DNA of 64,000 bases from Stercoripulliclostridium_A sp045577735 (GTDB taxonomy: Bacteria; Bacillota; Clostridia; Christensenellales; DTU072): NCBI GenBank assembly GCA_045577735.1, contig JAZNIY010000008.1, forward strand, positions 62,001 through 126,000, given 5' to 3'. Below are positions 40,454-47,473 of the stretch, in pieces. The notes beneath the pieces were generated by a model. The model worked only from the letters and a program-made list of their open reading frames with translations. It was not told the DNA's origin and ran no database searches. The position numbers were made by a program, and so were the translations under genes. The number at the start of each line of letters is the position of its first letter. Within the stretch, counting starts at the first letter, position 1.

Positions 40454-41467
40454 TTATACCTCAAAGTGGAAGGTTTCTTCGTAGTTTTGACCAACGCACA
40501 AATTAACGCTTGCGTTCGTTGAATTATACACGGCGCTCCAAAGCGTTCTTACCGGCCAGCCTAGTTTATGATAGTAGTCAAGTTGCACCTTGGAAAGAAG
40601 CTCCATTGCCTCTTCTTCGGAGATAATTCCACCCTTTTCCGTCAAGGTGTTAACTATCCTTTCTTGCCTATCATAACCGGCTCCCCTCTTGGGTTCGGGG
40701 GCGCCTTTGGCAATAAAATGGTTTGTAACACTCAAAAACTTTTCGCTTCCCTTTTGGCTTTCGGGATAGAACAGCACCATTTCCCCGTTAAGATACTCTA
40801 TTAGCACCGATTTACCACTTCTATCCGATACCACAAAATGGTAGGCGACACCACCTATATCATTCATATCGTAACGCTTGAATAGTTCTAGTGCCTCCTC
40901 TACCGTTTCGGCATAGTTCAAAACCATTCTTATTATAATTGAGGTGGAAATGGGTAGTTTTCCACTTTTTTGATGCACGGGAGGTGTTTTTAGTTCCAAT
41001 ACTGAAACGGCCAGTCCCTTTTCGTTAATGCCGTCCACGCAAAGATAGGGCGCAAGCAAGGTGCGCGCATAGAGTTTCCCCTCTTTGGGTCCCTTTTCCT
41101 TTCCCCATAGGAAGAAATTAGCATCGGTAAAGCCTATGCTTTTGTACCCTTTTTCGGGAGCATATCTAACAAGAACACAAGGTGCGTCTTTGTAGTCGAA
41201 GTTTCTACCCATAATGTACTCGCTCTTCCCGTTAAAGGCAGTAAATACTGAACATCCCGAGTGAAGCTCTTTTACGATTACGGGCTTCTTGGTCACCCTT
41301 TTTATTGCAAACGCCAGCATTTTACCAATGCTACCTGCCTTTCCCTTCTCTACCATTTCGTCAAGGAAAATATCGTGTGCACAGTCCAGGGTATATAAAC
41401 TGGCGTTTATCTTCGTTAGTGACTGCATACTAGCAAGTTTCTTAGCTTCTTCGCTCTTGTTTTTCAT
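40454..41467 (-). CDS. Linear amide C-N hydrolase (choloylglycine hydrolase family, Ntn)
   Basis: A 337-residue Ntn hydrolase. The nucleophile is Cys72 in HSGCSVFTAF, followed by the family motif YIMGRNFDY; LCVDGINEKGLAVSVLEL, later Asn/Arg positions and SVTNHF fit the bile-salt hydrolase/penicillin V acylase/acid-amidase group. The Cys is not at the N-terminus: a 71-residue pro-part precedes it, so self-cleavage at Gly71-Cys72 is expected, closer to acid ceramidase/NAAA-type or AAT-like members than to classic bile-salt hydrolases with an N-terminal Cys. No signal peptide. The start at 41,467 lies five bases after the ZIP stop with a GGGG site. Confidence 0.78.
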   Translation of the reverse strand: MKNKSEEAKKLASMQSLTKINASLYTLDCAHDIFLDEMVEKGKAGSIGKMLAFAIKRVTKKPVIVKELHSGCSVFTAFNGKSEYIMGRNFDYKDAPCVLVRYAPEKGYKSIGFTDANFFLWGKEKGPKEGKLYARTLLAPYLCVDGINEKGLAVSVLELKTPPVHQKSGKLPISTSIIIRMVLNYAETVEEALELFKRYDMNDIGGVAYHFVVSDRSGKSVLIEYLNGEMVLFYPESQKGSEKFLSVTNHFIAKGAPEPKRGAGYDRQERIVNTLTEKGGIISEEEAMELLSKVQLDYYHKLGWPVRTLWSAVYNSTNASVNLCVGQNYEETFHFEV

Positions 41468-41472
41468 GTTTT

Positions 41473-42225
41473 TTACCCCAATAATACGTCTAATAACAGC
41501 ATTACGCAAAAGCCGAAAAGAAGGGCGTAGGTTGCACCTCTTTCTGCGCCGTGCGCGTGCGTTTCCGGAATCATTTCATCACTTACCACGTAAAGCATAG
41601 TGCCACCTGCAAAAGCCAAAGCAAAGGGTAAAATTGCCGTAGAAAGGCTGACTGCAAAGTAGCCTATTAACGTACCTATAACCTCAACCAAGCCCGTTAA
41701 AAGGGCAATAAACAAGGTCTTACCCTTGCTAACCCCGGCAGTCAACATGGGAGCAATTATAACCATGCCTTCGGGTATGTTTTGTAGTGCGATACCACCG
41801 GCAATAATAAGGGCTTGATTGACGTCACCGGAACCAAAGCCCACGCCCGCGGCAATGCCTTCGGGAAGGTTGTGTATACCTATTGCCATTACGAAAAGCA
41901 ACACTCGGTTGAGATTGGTTTTGTGATGCTCCTCGATATCCGGCCCCACCATTTTGTGAAGGTGAGGTACGATTTTATCAATAAGGTTTAGGCATATTGC
42001 GCCGGCAAATATGCCACCGATGGTGAAAAGAAGTTTGAACTTTCCACCATACTCCAGCGAGGGAATTATTAATCCCACGACGGCAGCTGCAAGCATAACG
42101 CCGGCGGCAAAGGCTAATACGACGTCGGAAAACTTGTGCGACAAGTTCTTGAATGCAAAGCCTATGCCGGCGCCTATTAAGGTTGCGCCACCTACGCCCA
42201 GTGCTGTTAAAAGTACGATTTCCAT
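41473..42225 (-). CDS. ZIP family divalent metal transporter
   Basis: A 250-residue transporter with about eight helices. The metal-binding motifs HNLPEGIAAGVGFG (helix 4) and QNIPEGMVIIAPM (helix 5) are intact, and a His-containing cytoplasmic loop (DIEEHHKTN) lies between helices 3 and 4. It imports zinc or iron-like ions. It is followed by the Ntn hydrolase gene five bases later and preceded by the GPH transporter 12 bases upstream. Confidence 0.93.
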   Translation of the reverse strand: MEIVLLTALGVGGATLIGAGIGFAFKNLSHKFSDVVLAFAAGVMLAAAVVGLIIPSLEYGGKFKLLFTIGGIFAGAICLNLIDKIVPHLHKMVGPDIEEHHKTNLNRVLLFVMAIGIHNLPEGIAAGVGFGSGDVNQALIIAGGIALQNIPEGMVIIAPMLTAGVSKGKTLFIALLTGLVEVIGTLIGYFAVSLSTAILPFALAFAGGTMLYVVSDEMIPETHAHGAERGATYALLFGFCVMLLLDVLLG

Positions 42226-42237
42226 ATTATCCTAATC

Positions 42238-43668
42238 CTAATCTTCTTGTTGGCTATTGAGTATTTGCGTGGTATCCACGTCGGTGCTCTTACCTAGCGT
42301 GCTTGCAATTTCTTCCACCTCTTTCTTTCCTAAGTTATAAACGAGGAAGAAAGCTACCAGCATAATAACGGCACCTGCAAGCATAAGTCCCGCCGCCACC
42401 TTTACCATACTTCCCGATACCCCGGGTGCTTGTGCAGAAATGGGGTTTGCTTGGGGATTATATCCCACGGCCTCCATACAAAGCAACGGTAGAGAAAGAG
42501 CAACACCTTGTGAAATCTTACGGAAGAGTGAATACATTGCATATACGCTACCCTCTTCACGCACACCCGTGTTGACCTCTTGATAGTCGATGCAATCGTT
42601 CACCATTGCCCATACGAGTAGGTTAAATAGTCCACCACCTGCTTGTATTAGCGCAAGGGCTACGATATATATTGCAGAACCCGTGCCGTTTGCGGGAATG
42701 GGTACCACGAGGGCAACGAGGGCTCCTATTACGGAAAGCACGAGAGGAGCACCAACGGACAGGCGCGTGCCAAACTTTTTAACTATCTTGGAAGCAAAAG
42801 GTATGAGCACAACGAGTGGTAGATAACTAATAAAACTAGATATGGTTACCATAATACCGGCTTCGCCAAAGTGGGTTTGGAACAACCACTTGGTGGTTTG
42901 AGAGCTGGACATAAGGAAAACTATTTGGGCAAAGGAAGCAAGACATAGTCCAAGAAGAGGTCTATTCTTTAGGAAGCCCTTTAGCGTTCTCAAATAATTG
43001 ATTTTTTCACGTTTTTCCTCTGGAACAGCCACTCTTTCCGTCGTGAGTTTAATGCAAAGCGTATAGGCTCCAAATGCTATTGCTCCCATAACGATACCCA
43101 CCCAAATAAGGCGATTTCCAATTATATTATTGTTATCGTCGTAGATAATCATAGGTAGCAACATACAAAGCACGCCACCTATACCTGCGCCGATACTTCT
43201 CCAAGTGGAAAGTTGCGTTCTTTCTACGGCATCGCCGGTTATCGCACTACTTAGTGCGCCGTATGGTACGTTTAGAAGGGTATAACAAATATCCCACATA
43301 AGGTACGTAACGATACATACTGCAATTTTCACCCAAGTTGTAGCCTCCGGAATGGGGAGGAAAACAAGTGCTCCCGACACCACCAATCCCACGGAACCAA
43401 TTTTTATCCAGGGCTTAAACTTGCTACTTCCCTTACCAATCTTTACGTTGTCCATAATGCCACCCATAATGGGATCGTTTATGCCGTCCCATATCTTGGT
43501 AAGGATGATTATGACGGCCCACGCGGCGGCGGGAATACCTATGTATTGGGTATAAAAATCGGCCATATAGCTGGAAATTAGGGCAAAACTCATATTACAA
43601 CCAAAGTCGCCCATAGCATAGCCAATTTTATCGCGCCAACCGAATTTTGGTGTCTCTTTAGTAGACAT
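42238..43668 (-). CDS. GPH-type (glycoside-pentoside-hexuronide:cation) sugar transporter
   Basis: A 476-residue 12-helix permease of the MelB/GPH family: KIGYAMGDFGCNMSFALISSY at the N-terminus, the cation-site region IILTKIWDGINDPIMGGIMDN near residue 55 and VPYGALSSAITGDAVERTQLSTWR near 120. It brings glycosides into the cell, matching the cytosolic glycosidases nearby. The start at 43,668 follows GAGGAG; the ATG at 43,719 lies in the previous gene. Confidence 0.92.
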   Translation of the reverse strand: MSTKETPKFGWRDKIGYAMGDFGCNMSFALISSYMADFYTQYIGIPAAAWAVIIILTKIWDGINDPIMGGIMDNVKIGKGSSKFKPWIKIGSVGLVVSGALVFLPIPEATTWVKIAVCIVTYLMWDICYTLLNVPYGALSSAITGDAVERTQLSTWRSIGAGIGGVLCMLLPMIIYDDNNNIIGNRLIWVGIVMGAIAFGAYTLCIKLTTERVAVPEEKREKINYLRTLKGFLKNRPLLGLCLASFAQIVFLMSSSQTTKWLFQTHFGEAGIMVTISSFISYLPLVVLIPFASKIVKKFGTRLSVGAPLVLSVIGALVALVVPIPANGTGSAIYIVALALIQAGGGLFNLLVWAMVNDCIDYQEVNTGVREEGSVYAMYSLFRKISQGVALSLPLLCMEAVGYNPQANPISAQAPGVSGSMVKVAAGLMLAGAVIMLVAFFLVYNLGKKEVEEIASTLGKSTDVDTTQILNSQQED

Positions 43669-43685
43669 ATTTCTCTCCTCTTTAA

Positions 43686-44417
43686 TTATGATAGATATGG
43701 TTTGAGTATACCGGACCAAATGACGAAGCCCTCGGCGTTAAGGTGTAGCCCGTCGTCGCTATACCTCTTGTCAAGGCTTCCCTCTTCCCCTAAAAGTGCA
43801 GGGTAGATATCAACGAAGGTTTGCCCTTCTGCTTCAGCTATTCCCTTTATTTTTGCATTAATACTTTGTATTTTAACGTTATTTGAAGTGGTGTCAACAT
43901 CGGAATAACTCTCCATATCCTTGTTTTGAGGAATGATGGACATGCAATAAAGCTCCACGTTCGGAACACCCTTTTTTATCTCTTTAACTATTTTTGCGTA
44001 ATTGTTAACAATATAATCTTCGCTCTTGCCACCATTTACGTCATTGGTGCCTATCATTAGCACCACCTTGCTTGGCATTAGGTCAAATATGGAAACTTGC
44101 AGTCTGTCCAACACGCCCGCCGTCGTATCTCCACCTATCCCCCTGTTGTAACAAGCAAGAGGAAGGTCCAAATAGTAATCGTCAAGAGGACACGAATCGG
44201 TTATGGAGTCACCTATAAAAATAATTTGTCCCTTGGAAAGATTATAGTTTTGTATGCCGTAAGACTCGCACTTGTTGTCATAATAAACCTTGAAAAAGTT
44301 TTCTTCCTCTTCCTTTGGCTCTATTCCCAACGCGAGCCCAACAACGATGACTGCAATTACGAGAACTGCAATCACGCTCAAATATATAGCATCTTTTTTA
44401 CCAAGTTTAGTTTTCAT
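43686..44417 (-). CDS. SGNH/GDSL hydrolase with N-terminal membrane anchor
   Basis: A 243-residue protein. An anchor helix (YLSVIAVLVIAVIVVGLALGI) is followed by an extracellular SGNH esterase domain: block I FIGDSITDSC (Ser), block II Gly in YNRGIGGDTTAGVLDRL, block III MIGTNDVNGG (Asn), block V DGLHLNAEG (Asp-His). It likely removes acetyl or other acyl groups from surface or dietary polysaccharide. It ends 17 bases before the GPH transporter start. Confidence 0.92.
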   Translation of the reverse strand: MKTKLGKKDAIYLSVIAVLVIAVIVVGLALGIEPKEEEENFFKVYYDNKCESYGIQNYNLSKGQIIFIGDSITDSCPLDDYYLDLPLACYNRGIGGDTTAGVLDRLQVSIFDLMPSKVVLMIGTNDVNGGKSEDYIVNNYAKIVKEIKKGVPNVELYCMSIIPQNKDMESYSDVDTTSNNVKIQSINAKIKGIAEAEGQTFVDIYPALLGEEGSLDKRYSDDGLHLNAEGFVIWSGILKPYLS

Positions 44418-44436
44418 TTTTCCATTCCTATCTCGT

Positions 44437-44658
44437 TCATTTCGTACTGTTATATACTTCTATTCCAAGTATTTTTATGATTATGCCTTCGATATACATA
44501 TTGGGAGCATCGAGGTCGGGATTTAATTGGTGAAGGTCGTAAACGGAATAGAGTACAGCCGTATATACCACCGTCCCTCCGTCTTTAAGTTGCCCGCGAA
44601 CGGGTATTAGCATAAGGACGAGTATTAAAATTACGAATAGGATTAATAACTTTTTCAT
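44437..44658 (-). CDS. Small conserved secreted/anchored protein
   Basis: A 73-residue protein: signal or anchor helix KLLILFVILILVLMLIPV, then a compact part GGTVVYTAVLYSVYDLHQL and IIIKILGIEVYNS. This short pattern recurs in hypothetical proteins of gut Firmicutes from memory, without known function. The ATG has a GAGGTGG site. It lies 19 bases upstream of the SGNH gene and probably heads that unit. Confidence 0.7.
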   Translation of the reverse strand: MKKLLILFVILILVLMLIPVRGQLKDGGTVVYTAVLYSVYDLHQLNPDLDAPNMYIEGIIIKILGIEVYNSTK

Positions 44659-44740
44659 ATTACCACCTCGGAGAAGTTTTTCTTTCTACCCTATCATATT
44701 TTTATTGTACCACACCTTATGCGTGCGCGCAAGATAGAAA

Positions 44741-44760
44741 AAGCACTCTACTGAGTGCTT
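44741..44760 (-). terminator. Terminator of the 45.4 kb gene
   Basis: AAGCACTC AGTA GAGTGCTT on the minus strand with a following T-run. Confidence 0.85.
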
Positions 44761-44767
44761 CAAATCG

Positions 44768-45400
44768 TTAAAAAGTTAGGTTACTACTATCGTCAATATC
44801 GTGATTTGTTTCTTTTAAGAGTTTGATATATTCGCTTAGACACCGTGGATCGTTACCATCTATGTATTGATATACTTTTATGACATCGTTTTGAATAATG
44901 CCTAGCTCTTTAAAAAGCTTAACGCAGTCTTCGGGAGAAGCTATTTCACGGTCGTCCAAAAAGAAAGATTTGCTAAGAACGTTTCCCTTTCTATCGTGCT
45001 CAAACCTTATGGTAAAAAGGTAATTTATTCCCTCTTGTGATCTCACCAAAATCTCGTCTATCATATTGGCGTTAGTGAGCCAATAAACAAAATCGTCCAG
45101 CGTTAAATCCATGGGATCATATTTGAACTTATAACGGTTTTCCTTTATCGCCTTTGCTGTTTTATTGTCACTAACGGCAATTAGGCGCCCGAAAAAGGCA
45201 AAAAGCATAATCCAAATTAAGAAAAATGGAATGGCTATCAGTTTTCTAAAGGGGGAACTCACGGGAATAAGGCACATTAGTCCCAGCGCCACGGCCGGTA
45301 AACTTATGCCAATAAGAAAATTGACTATAACCGTTCCGTATTTTGTAGCATCCGTGCGTGCTCCAAATAATTCTTTTATGAATTTCTTTACTTTTTCCAT
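44768..45400 (-). CDS. Uncharacterised two-helix membrane protein
   Basis: A 210-residue protein with two adjacent transmembrane helices (VIVNFLIGISLPAVALGLMCLIPV and LIAIPFFLIWIMLFAFFGRLIAV) and a C-terminal soluble domain of 120 residues rich in Asp/Lys (LTLDDFVYWLTNANMIDEILV, FFLDDREIASPEDCVKLFKEL). No known motif. The start at 45,400 has AGAAGAAA upstream; the ATG at 45,487 would add an unlikely N-terminus. Confidence 0.6.
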   Translation of the reverse strand: MEKVKKFIKELFGARTDATKYGTVIVNFLIGISLPAVALGLMCLIPVSSPFRKLIAIPFFLIWIMLFAFFGRLIAVSDNKTAKAIKENRYKFKYDPMDLTLDDFVYWLTNANMIDEILVRSQEGINYLFTIRFEHDRKGNVLSKSFFLDDREIASPEDCVKLFKELGIIQNDVIKVYQYIDGNDPRCLSEYIKLLKETNHDIDDSSNLTF

Positions 45401-45663
45401 ATTTCTTCTTTCTTTATCCCAAACATTACCTCTACTTACTACAATTGTATTGTAGCATAGAGTAAAACCAAAATCAATACTGAACAATATTCAGCCCTTA
45501 CTATAGCGTAAACGGGCCTATAATTGCCCCAACGCACCCAAATTGATATGTTCTTTACCACTTCGTTTTGCTTGCTCTAACGCTTGATATGCGCCGCCAA
45601 GTGGGACAGTGTTGAACCGCAAAAACGTTCAATGCTGTCTTTTCTTTTAGATATATTTAAAGT

Positions 45664-45693
45664 CCTAATAGAATCGCAAAAAGCTCTATTAGG
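45664..45693 (+). terminator. Terminator-like hairpin upstream of methyltransferase gene
   Basis: CCTAATAGA pairs with TCTATTAGG (45,685-45,693), followed by TCTTTATCTTTT. The 45,401-45,800 stretch holds this hairpin and the promoter; I see no convincing gene, only a short stretch at 45,584-45,640 that reads MICAAKWDSVEPQKRS and may be a fragment. Confidence 0.6.
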
Positions 45694-45736
45694 TCTTTAT
45701 CTTTTAATTCTCACTGATATTATATACATAACTGCA

Positions 45737-45765
45737 TTGCTTGTTTGTCTCGTTCATGTTATAAT
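45737..45765 (+). promoter_or_regulatory. Promoter of methyltransferase-GNAT unit
   Basis: TTGCTT (45,737-45,742), 17-base spacer with TG before the -10, TATAAT (45,760-45,765). Confidence 0.7.
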
Positions 45766-45800
45766 CAATTTAATAGTTAATGCTACATAGGTATATGAAT

Positions 45801-46391
45801 ATGAATGTAATCGACCATTATGATTTGTTAATTGAAGAAAACAATGACCCTTTCAACGACCCACCAGCACTACAAGAATATATGAACCAATGGGATGGTG
45901 CGTTGTTTTTAAAATCCTTAAACCTTACAGCAAGCAAGAGTGTTCTTGAAATTGGTGTTGGAACTGGTCGAATAGCCGTTAAAGTTGCACCTCATTGCAA
46001 ACGTTTGGTTGGGGTAGATATATCGCCTAAAACCATTGAACGAGCCAAAGAAAACTTAAAAGATTATTCTAATATTTCTTTTGTTTGTGCTGATTTCAAC
46101 ACACACCAGTTCAATGAAACCTTTGACATTATCTATTCATCTCTTACTATGATGCATTTTGAGAATAAGCAACAAGTCATATCCAAGGTAGATACTTTAT
46201 TAGATAAAGGTGGCGTCTTCTGTTTATCCATTGATAAAAATCAAAGTGACTATATAGATATGGGCACTCGTAAAATTAAAGTCTACCCAGATACCCTCGA
46301 TAATATAAAATCTCTACTTGTTGCCTCGTCTATGACTGTTACAAACATATATGAAACCGACAATGCATATATCATCGTAAGCAAAAAATAA
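45801..46391 (+). CDS. Class I SAM-dependent methyltransferase
   Basis: A 196-residue methyltransferase. Motif I VLEIGVGTGRIAVKVA near residue 48, motif II GVDISPKTIERAKENL, and motif IV-like FDIIYSSLTMMHF follow the usual Rossmann order. The N-terminal NVIDHYDLLIEENNDP is typical of small uncharacterised Firmicute methyltransferases. Start choice between 45,780, 45,795 and 45,801 is not certain; AGG at 45,789 fits 45,801 best. Co-transcribed with a GNAT gene; codon use is AT-rich, as in acquired modules. Confidence 0.85.
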   Translation: MNVIDHYDLLIEENNDPFNDPPALQEYMNQWDGALFLKSLNLTASKSVLEIGVGTGRIAVKVAPHCKRLVGVDISPKTIERAKENLKDYSNISFVCADFNTHQFNETFDIIYSSLTMMHFENKQQVISKVDTLLDKGGVFCLSIDKNQSDYIDMGTRKIKVYPDTLDNIKSLLVASSMTVTNIYETDNAYIIVSKK

Positions 46392-46417
46392 CTGATGCGA
46401 AACTTGGAGAAATTAAG

Positions 46418-46906
46418 ATGTTAAAAATAAGACCATATAAGCCGACTGATGCCGAAACAATACTTTCTTGGTGTCGCGATGCAAAATCTTTCTATCAATG
46501 GTCGGCTGGAATACTTGGTAAATTTCCAATTACACCAAACGAATTCAAGTTTGTTGAATCCTTAATACCTTTTACTGCCTTTGACGAAACAGGTATTGTA
46601 GGTTTTTTCACATTGAGACAGCCCCAAGACTCAACAAACGAACTCCGTTTTGGCTTTGTTATTATTGACCCCACTTTACGTGGAAAAGGTTATGGCAAAT
46701 CTATGCTTCAGTTAGGATTAAAACTTGTTTTTGAAACCTATGGTGCAAAACGAGCCTCTTTAGGCGTGTTCGAAAACAATCTTCCAGCCTATCACTGTTA
46801 TAAAGCTGTTGGTTTTAAAGATGTGGCTCTTGAAAAAACAGAAACTTACAACGTCTTGGAAGAAGAATGGAAGTGTAAAGAATTAATAAAAGAAAGATTT
46901 TCGTAA
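46418..46906 (+). CDS. GNAT N-acetyltransferase
   Basis: A 162-residue acetyltransferase. IRPYKPTDAETILSWC is the usual start, FGFVIIDPTLRGKGYGKSMLQLGLK carries the acetyl-CoA loop, and GVFENNLPAYHCYKAVGF the last motif. GGAGA precedes the ATG, 26 bases after the methyltransferase stop. Acceptor unknown. Confidence 0.9.
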   Translation: MLKIRPYKPTDAETILSWCRDAKSFYQWSAGILGKFPITPNEFKFVESLIPFTAFDETGIVGFFTLRQPQDSTNELRFGFVIIDPTLRGKGYGKSMLQLGLKLVFETYGAKRASLGVFENNLPAYHCYKAVGFKDVALEKTETYNVLEEEWKCKELIKERFS

Positions 46907-46997
46907 ATATGAAGCTGCGTCTTTCTACAAAAACCACAAAATATGGATTTTAATTAAGAATATTAAAAAATCACCACAATATATTGTGTAGAATCTA

Positions 46998-47025
46998 TTG
47001 ACATATTTAAATATCTCGTTATAAT
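46998..47025 (+). promoter_or_regulatory. Promoter of type I toxin mRNA
   Basis: TTGACA (46,998-47,003), 16-base spacer and TATAAT (47,020-47,025). Predicted start near 47,032 inside the left inverted repeat. Confidence 0.8.
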
Positions 47026-47044
47026 AATAAGTGTGTGGAAACCA
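47024..47044. repeat. Inverted repeat, left arm of toxin-antitoxin locus
   Basis: A 21-base segment that is the exact reverse complement of 47,374-47,394. It gives sense and antisense RNAs the same 5' sequence, including GTGTGTGGAAACCA. Confidence 0.9.
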
Positions 47045-47165
47045 ACTATCAATGTTGCATTTCAACAAGAAATTCCTCACCCGTTTTTCTTGGATGAGAG
47101 TTGATGGTTATATATAGACGGTTGCCTTTCAAACATCCTGCAAAAGCAGAATCAAGAAGGGTGAT

Positions 47166-47207
47166 ATGTATCGCTTCTGCAGGAAATCTTTTCCGGCAAG
47201 GGGGTGA
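47166..47207 (+). CDS. Leader peptide overlapping the toxin ribosome site
   Basis: A 13-codon frame MYRFCRKSFPARG with its own AAGGG site. Its TGA stop is inside the toxin's GGGGGTGA Shine-Dalgarno, so its translation should open or couple the toxin start, comparable in principle to mok/hok. There is no functional data. Confidence 0.5.
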   Translation: MYRFCRKSFPARG

Positions 47208-47213
47208 TTGCAT

Positions 47214-47300
47214 ATGATTTTTAATATCATAGAAGCCGCATGTAGTATCGTTTTTGCTATTGCGACTATCATAACTTTGATTTATGGTATAAAAAGATAA
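47214..47300 (+). CDS. Type I toxin-like hydrophobic peptide, 28 residues
   Basis: Starts MIFNIIEAACSIVFAIA and ends LIYGIKR: one transmembrane helix with a basic C-terminus, the format of type I toxins that damage the membrane (Fst, TxpA, holin-like). The strong site GGGGGTGA lies six bases upstream of the ATG. An upstream segment TCACCC (about 47,076-47,081) is complementary to GGGTGA of that site, suggesting that the full mRNA is held in a closed form. The stop codon is inside the stem of the bidirectional terminator. I do not recognise a specific family. Confidence 0.75.
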   Translation: MIFNIIEAACSIVFAIATIITLIYGIKR

Positions 47301-47329
47301 ACCGTCTGTAGCAGAGACGGTTTATCTTT
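47293..47329. terminator. Bidirectional terminator of toxin and antitoxin RNAs
   Basis: Fifteen perfect pairs (47,293-47,307 with 47,315-47,329; core AAACCGTCT/AGACGGTTT), loop GTAGCAG, and A/T runs on both sides. Confidence 0.9.
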
Positions 47330-47383
47330 ATGATAACATCATAATTTGTTTACATCTATGGCAACCATCTTTATGGTTTCCAC
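47293..47383 (-). ncRNA. Putative antisense antitoxin RNA
   Basis: Predicted from the minus-strand promoter at 47,390-47,419 to the shared terminator, about 90 bases. It overlaps the 3' end of the toxin mRNA, including the stop codon, and carries GGTTGCC, which can pair with one mismatch with GGAAACC near the toxin mRNA 5' end. The convergent layout is like par of pAD1 (RNA I/RNA II). Confidence 0.65.
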
Positions 47384-47394
47384 ACACTTATTAT
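47374..47394. repeat. Inverted repeat, right arm of toxin-antitoxin locus
   Basis: Exact reverse complement of 47,024-47,044, containing the -10 region and start of the antisense RNA. Confidence 0.9.
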
Positions 47395-47419
47395 AATAGT
47401 ACTATTTTTTAGTTGTCAA
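47390..47419 (-). promoter_or_regulatory. Promoter of antisense RNA
   Basis: Minus-strand TTGACA (plus 47,414-47,419), 18-base spacer, TATAAT (plus 47,390-47,395). Confidence 0.75.
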
Positions 47420-47473
47420 TATCTTTTATATTTTTTTATATTTTTATTCCTTAAATTATGATTTTTAGAATCA

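Noticed and set aside
45584..45790. 68-codon frame before the methyltransferase
   Set aside because: It runs through the terminator hairpin and the methyltransferase promoter; only the first 16 residues look protein-like and may be a fragment.
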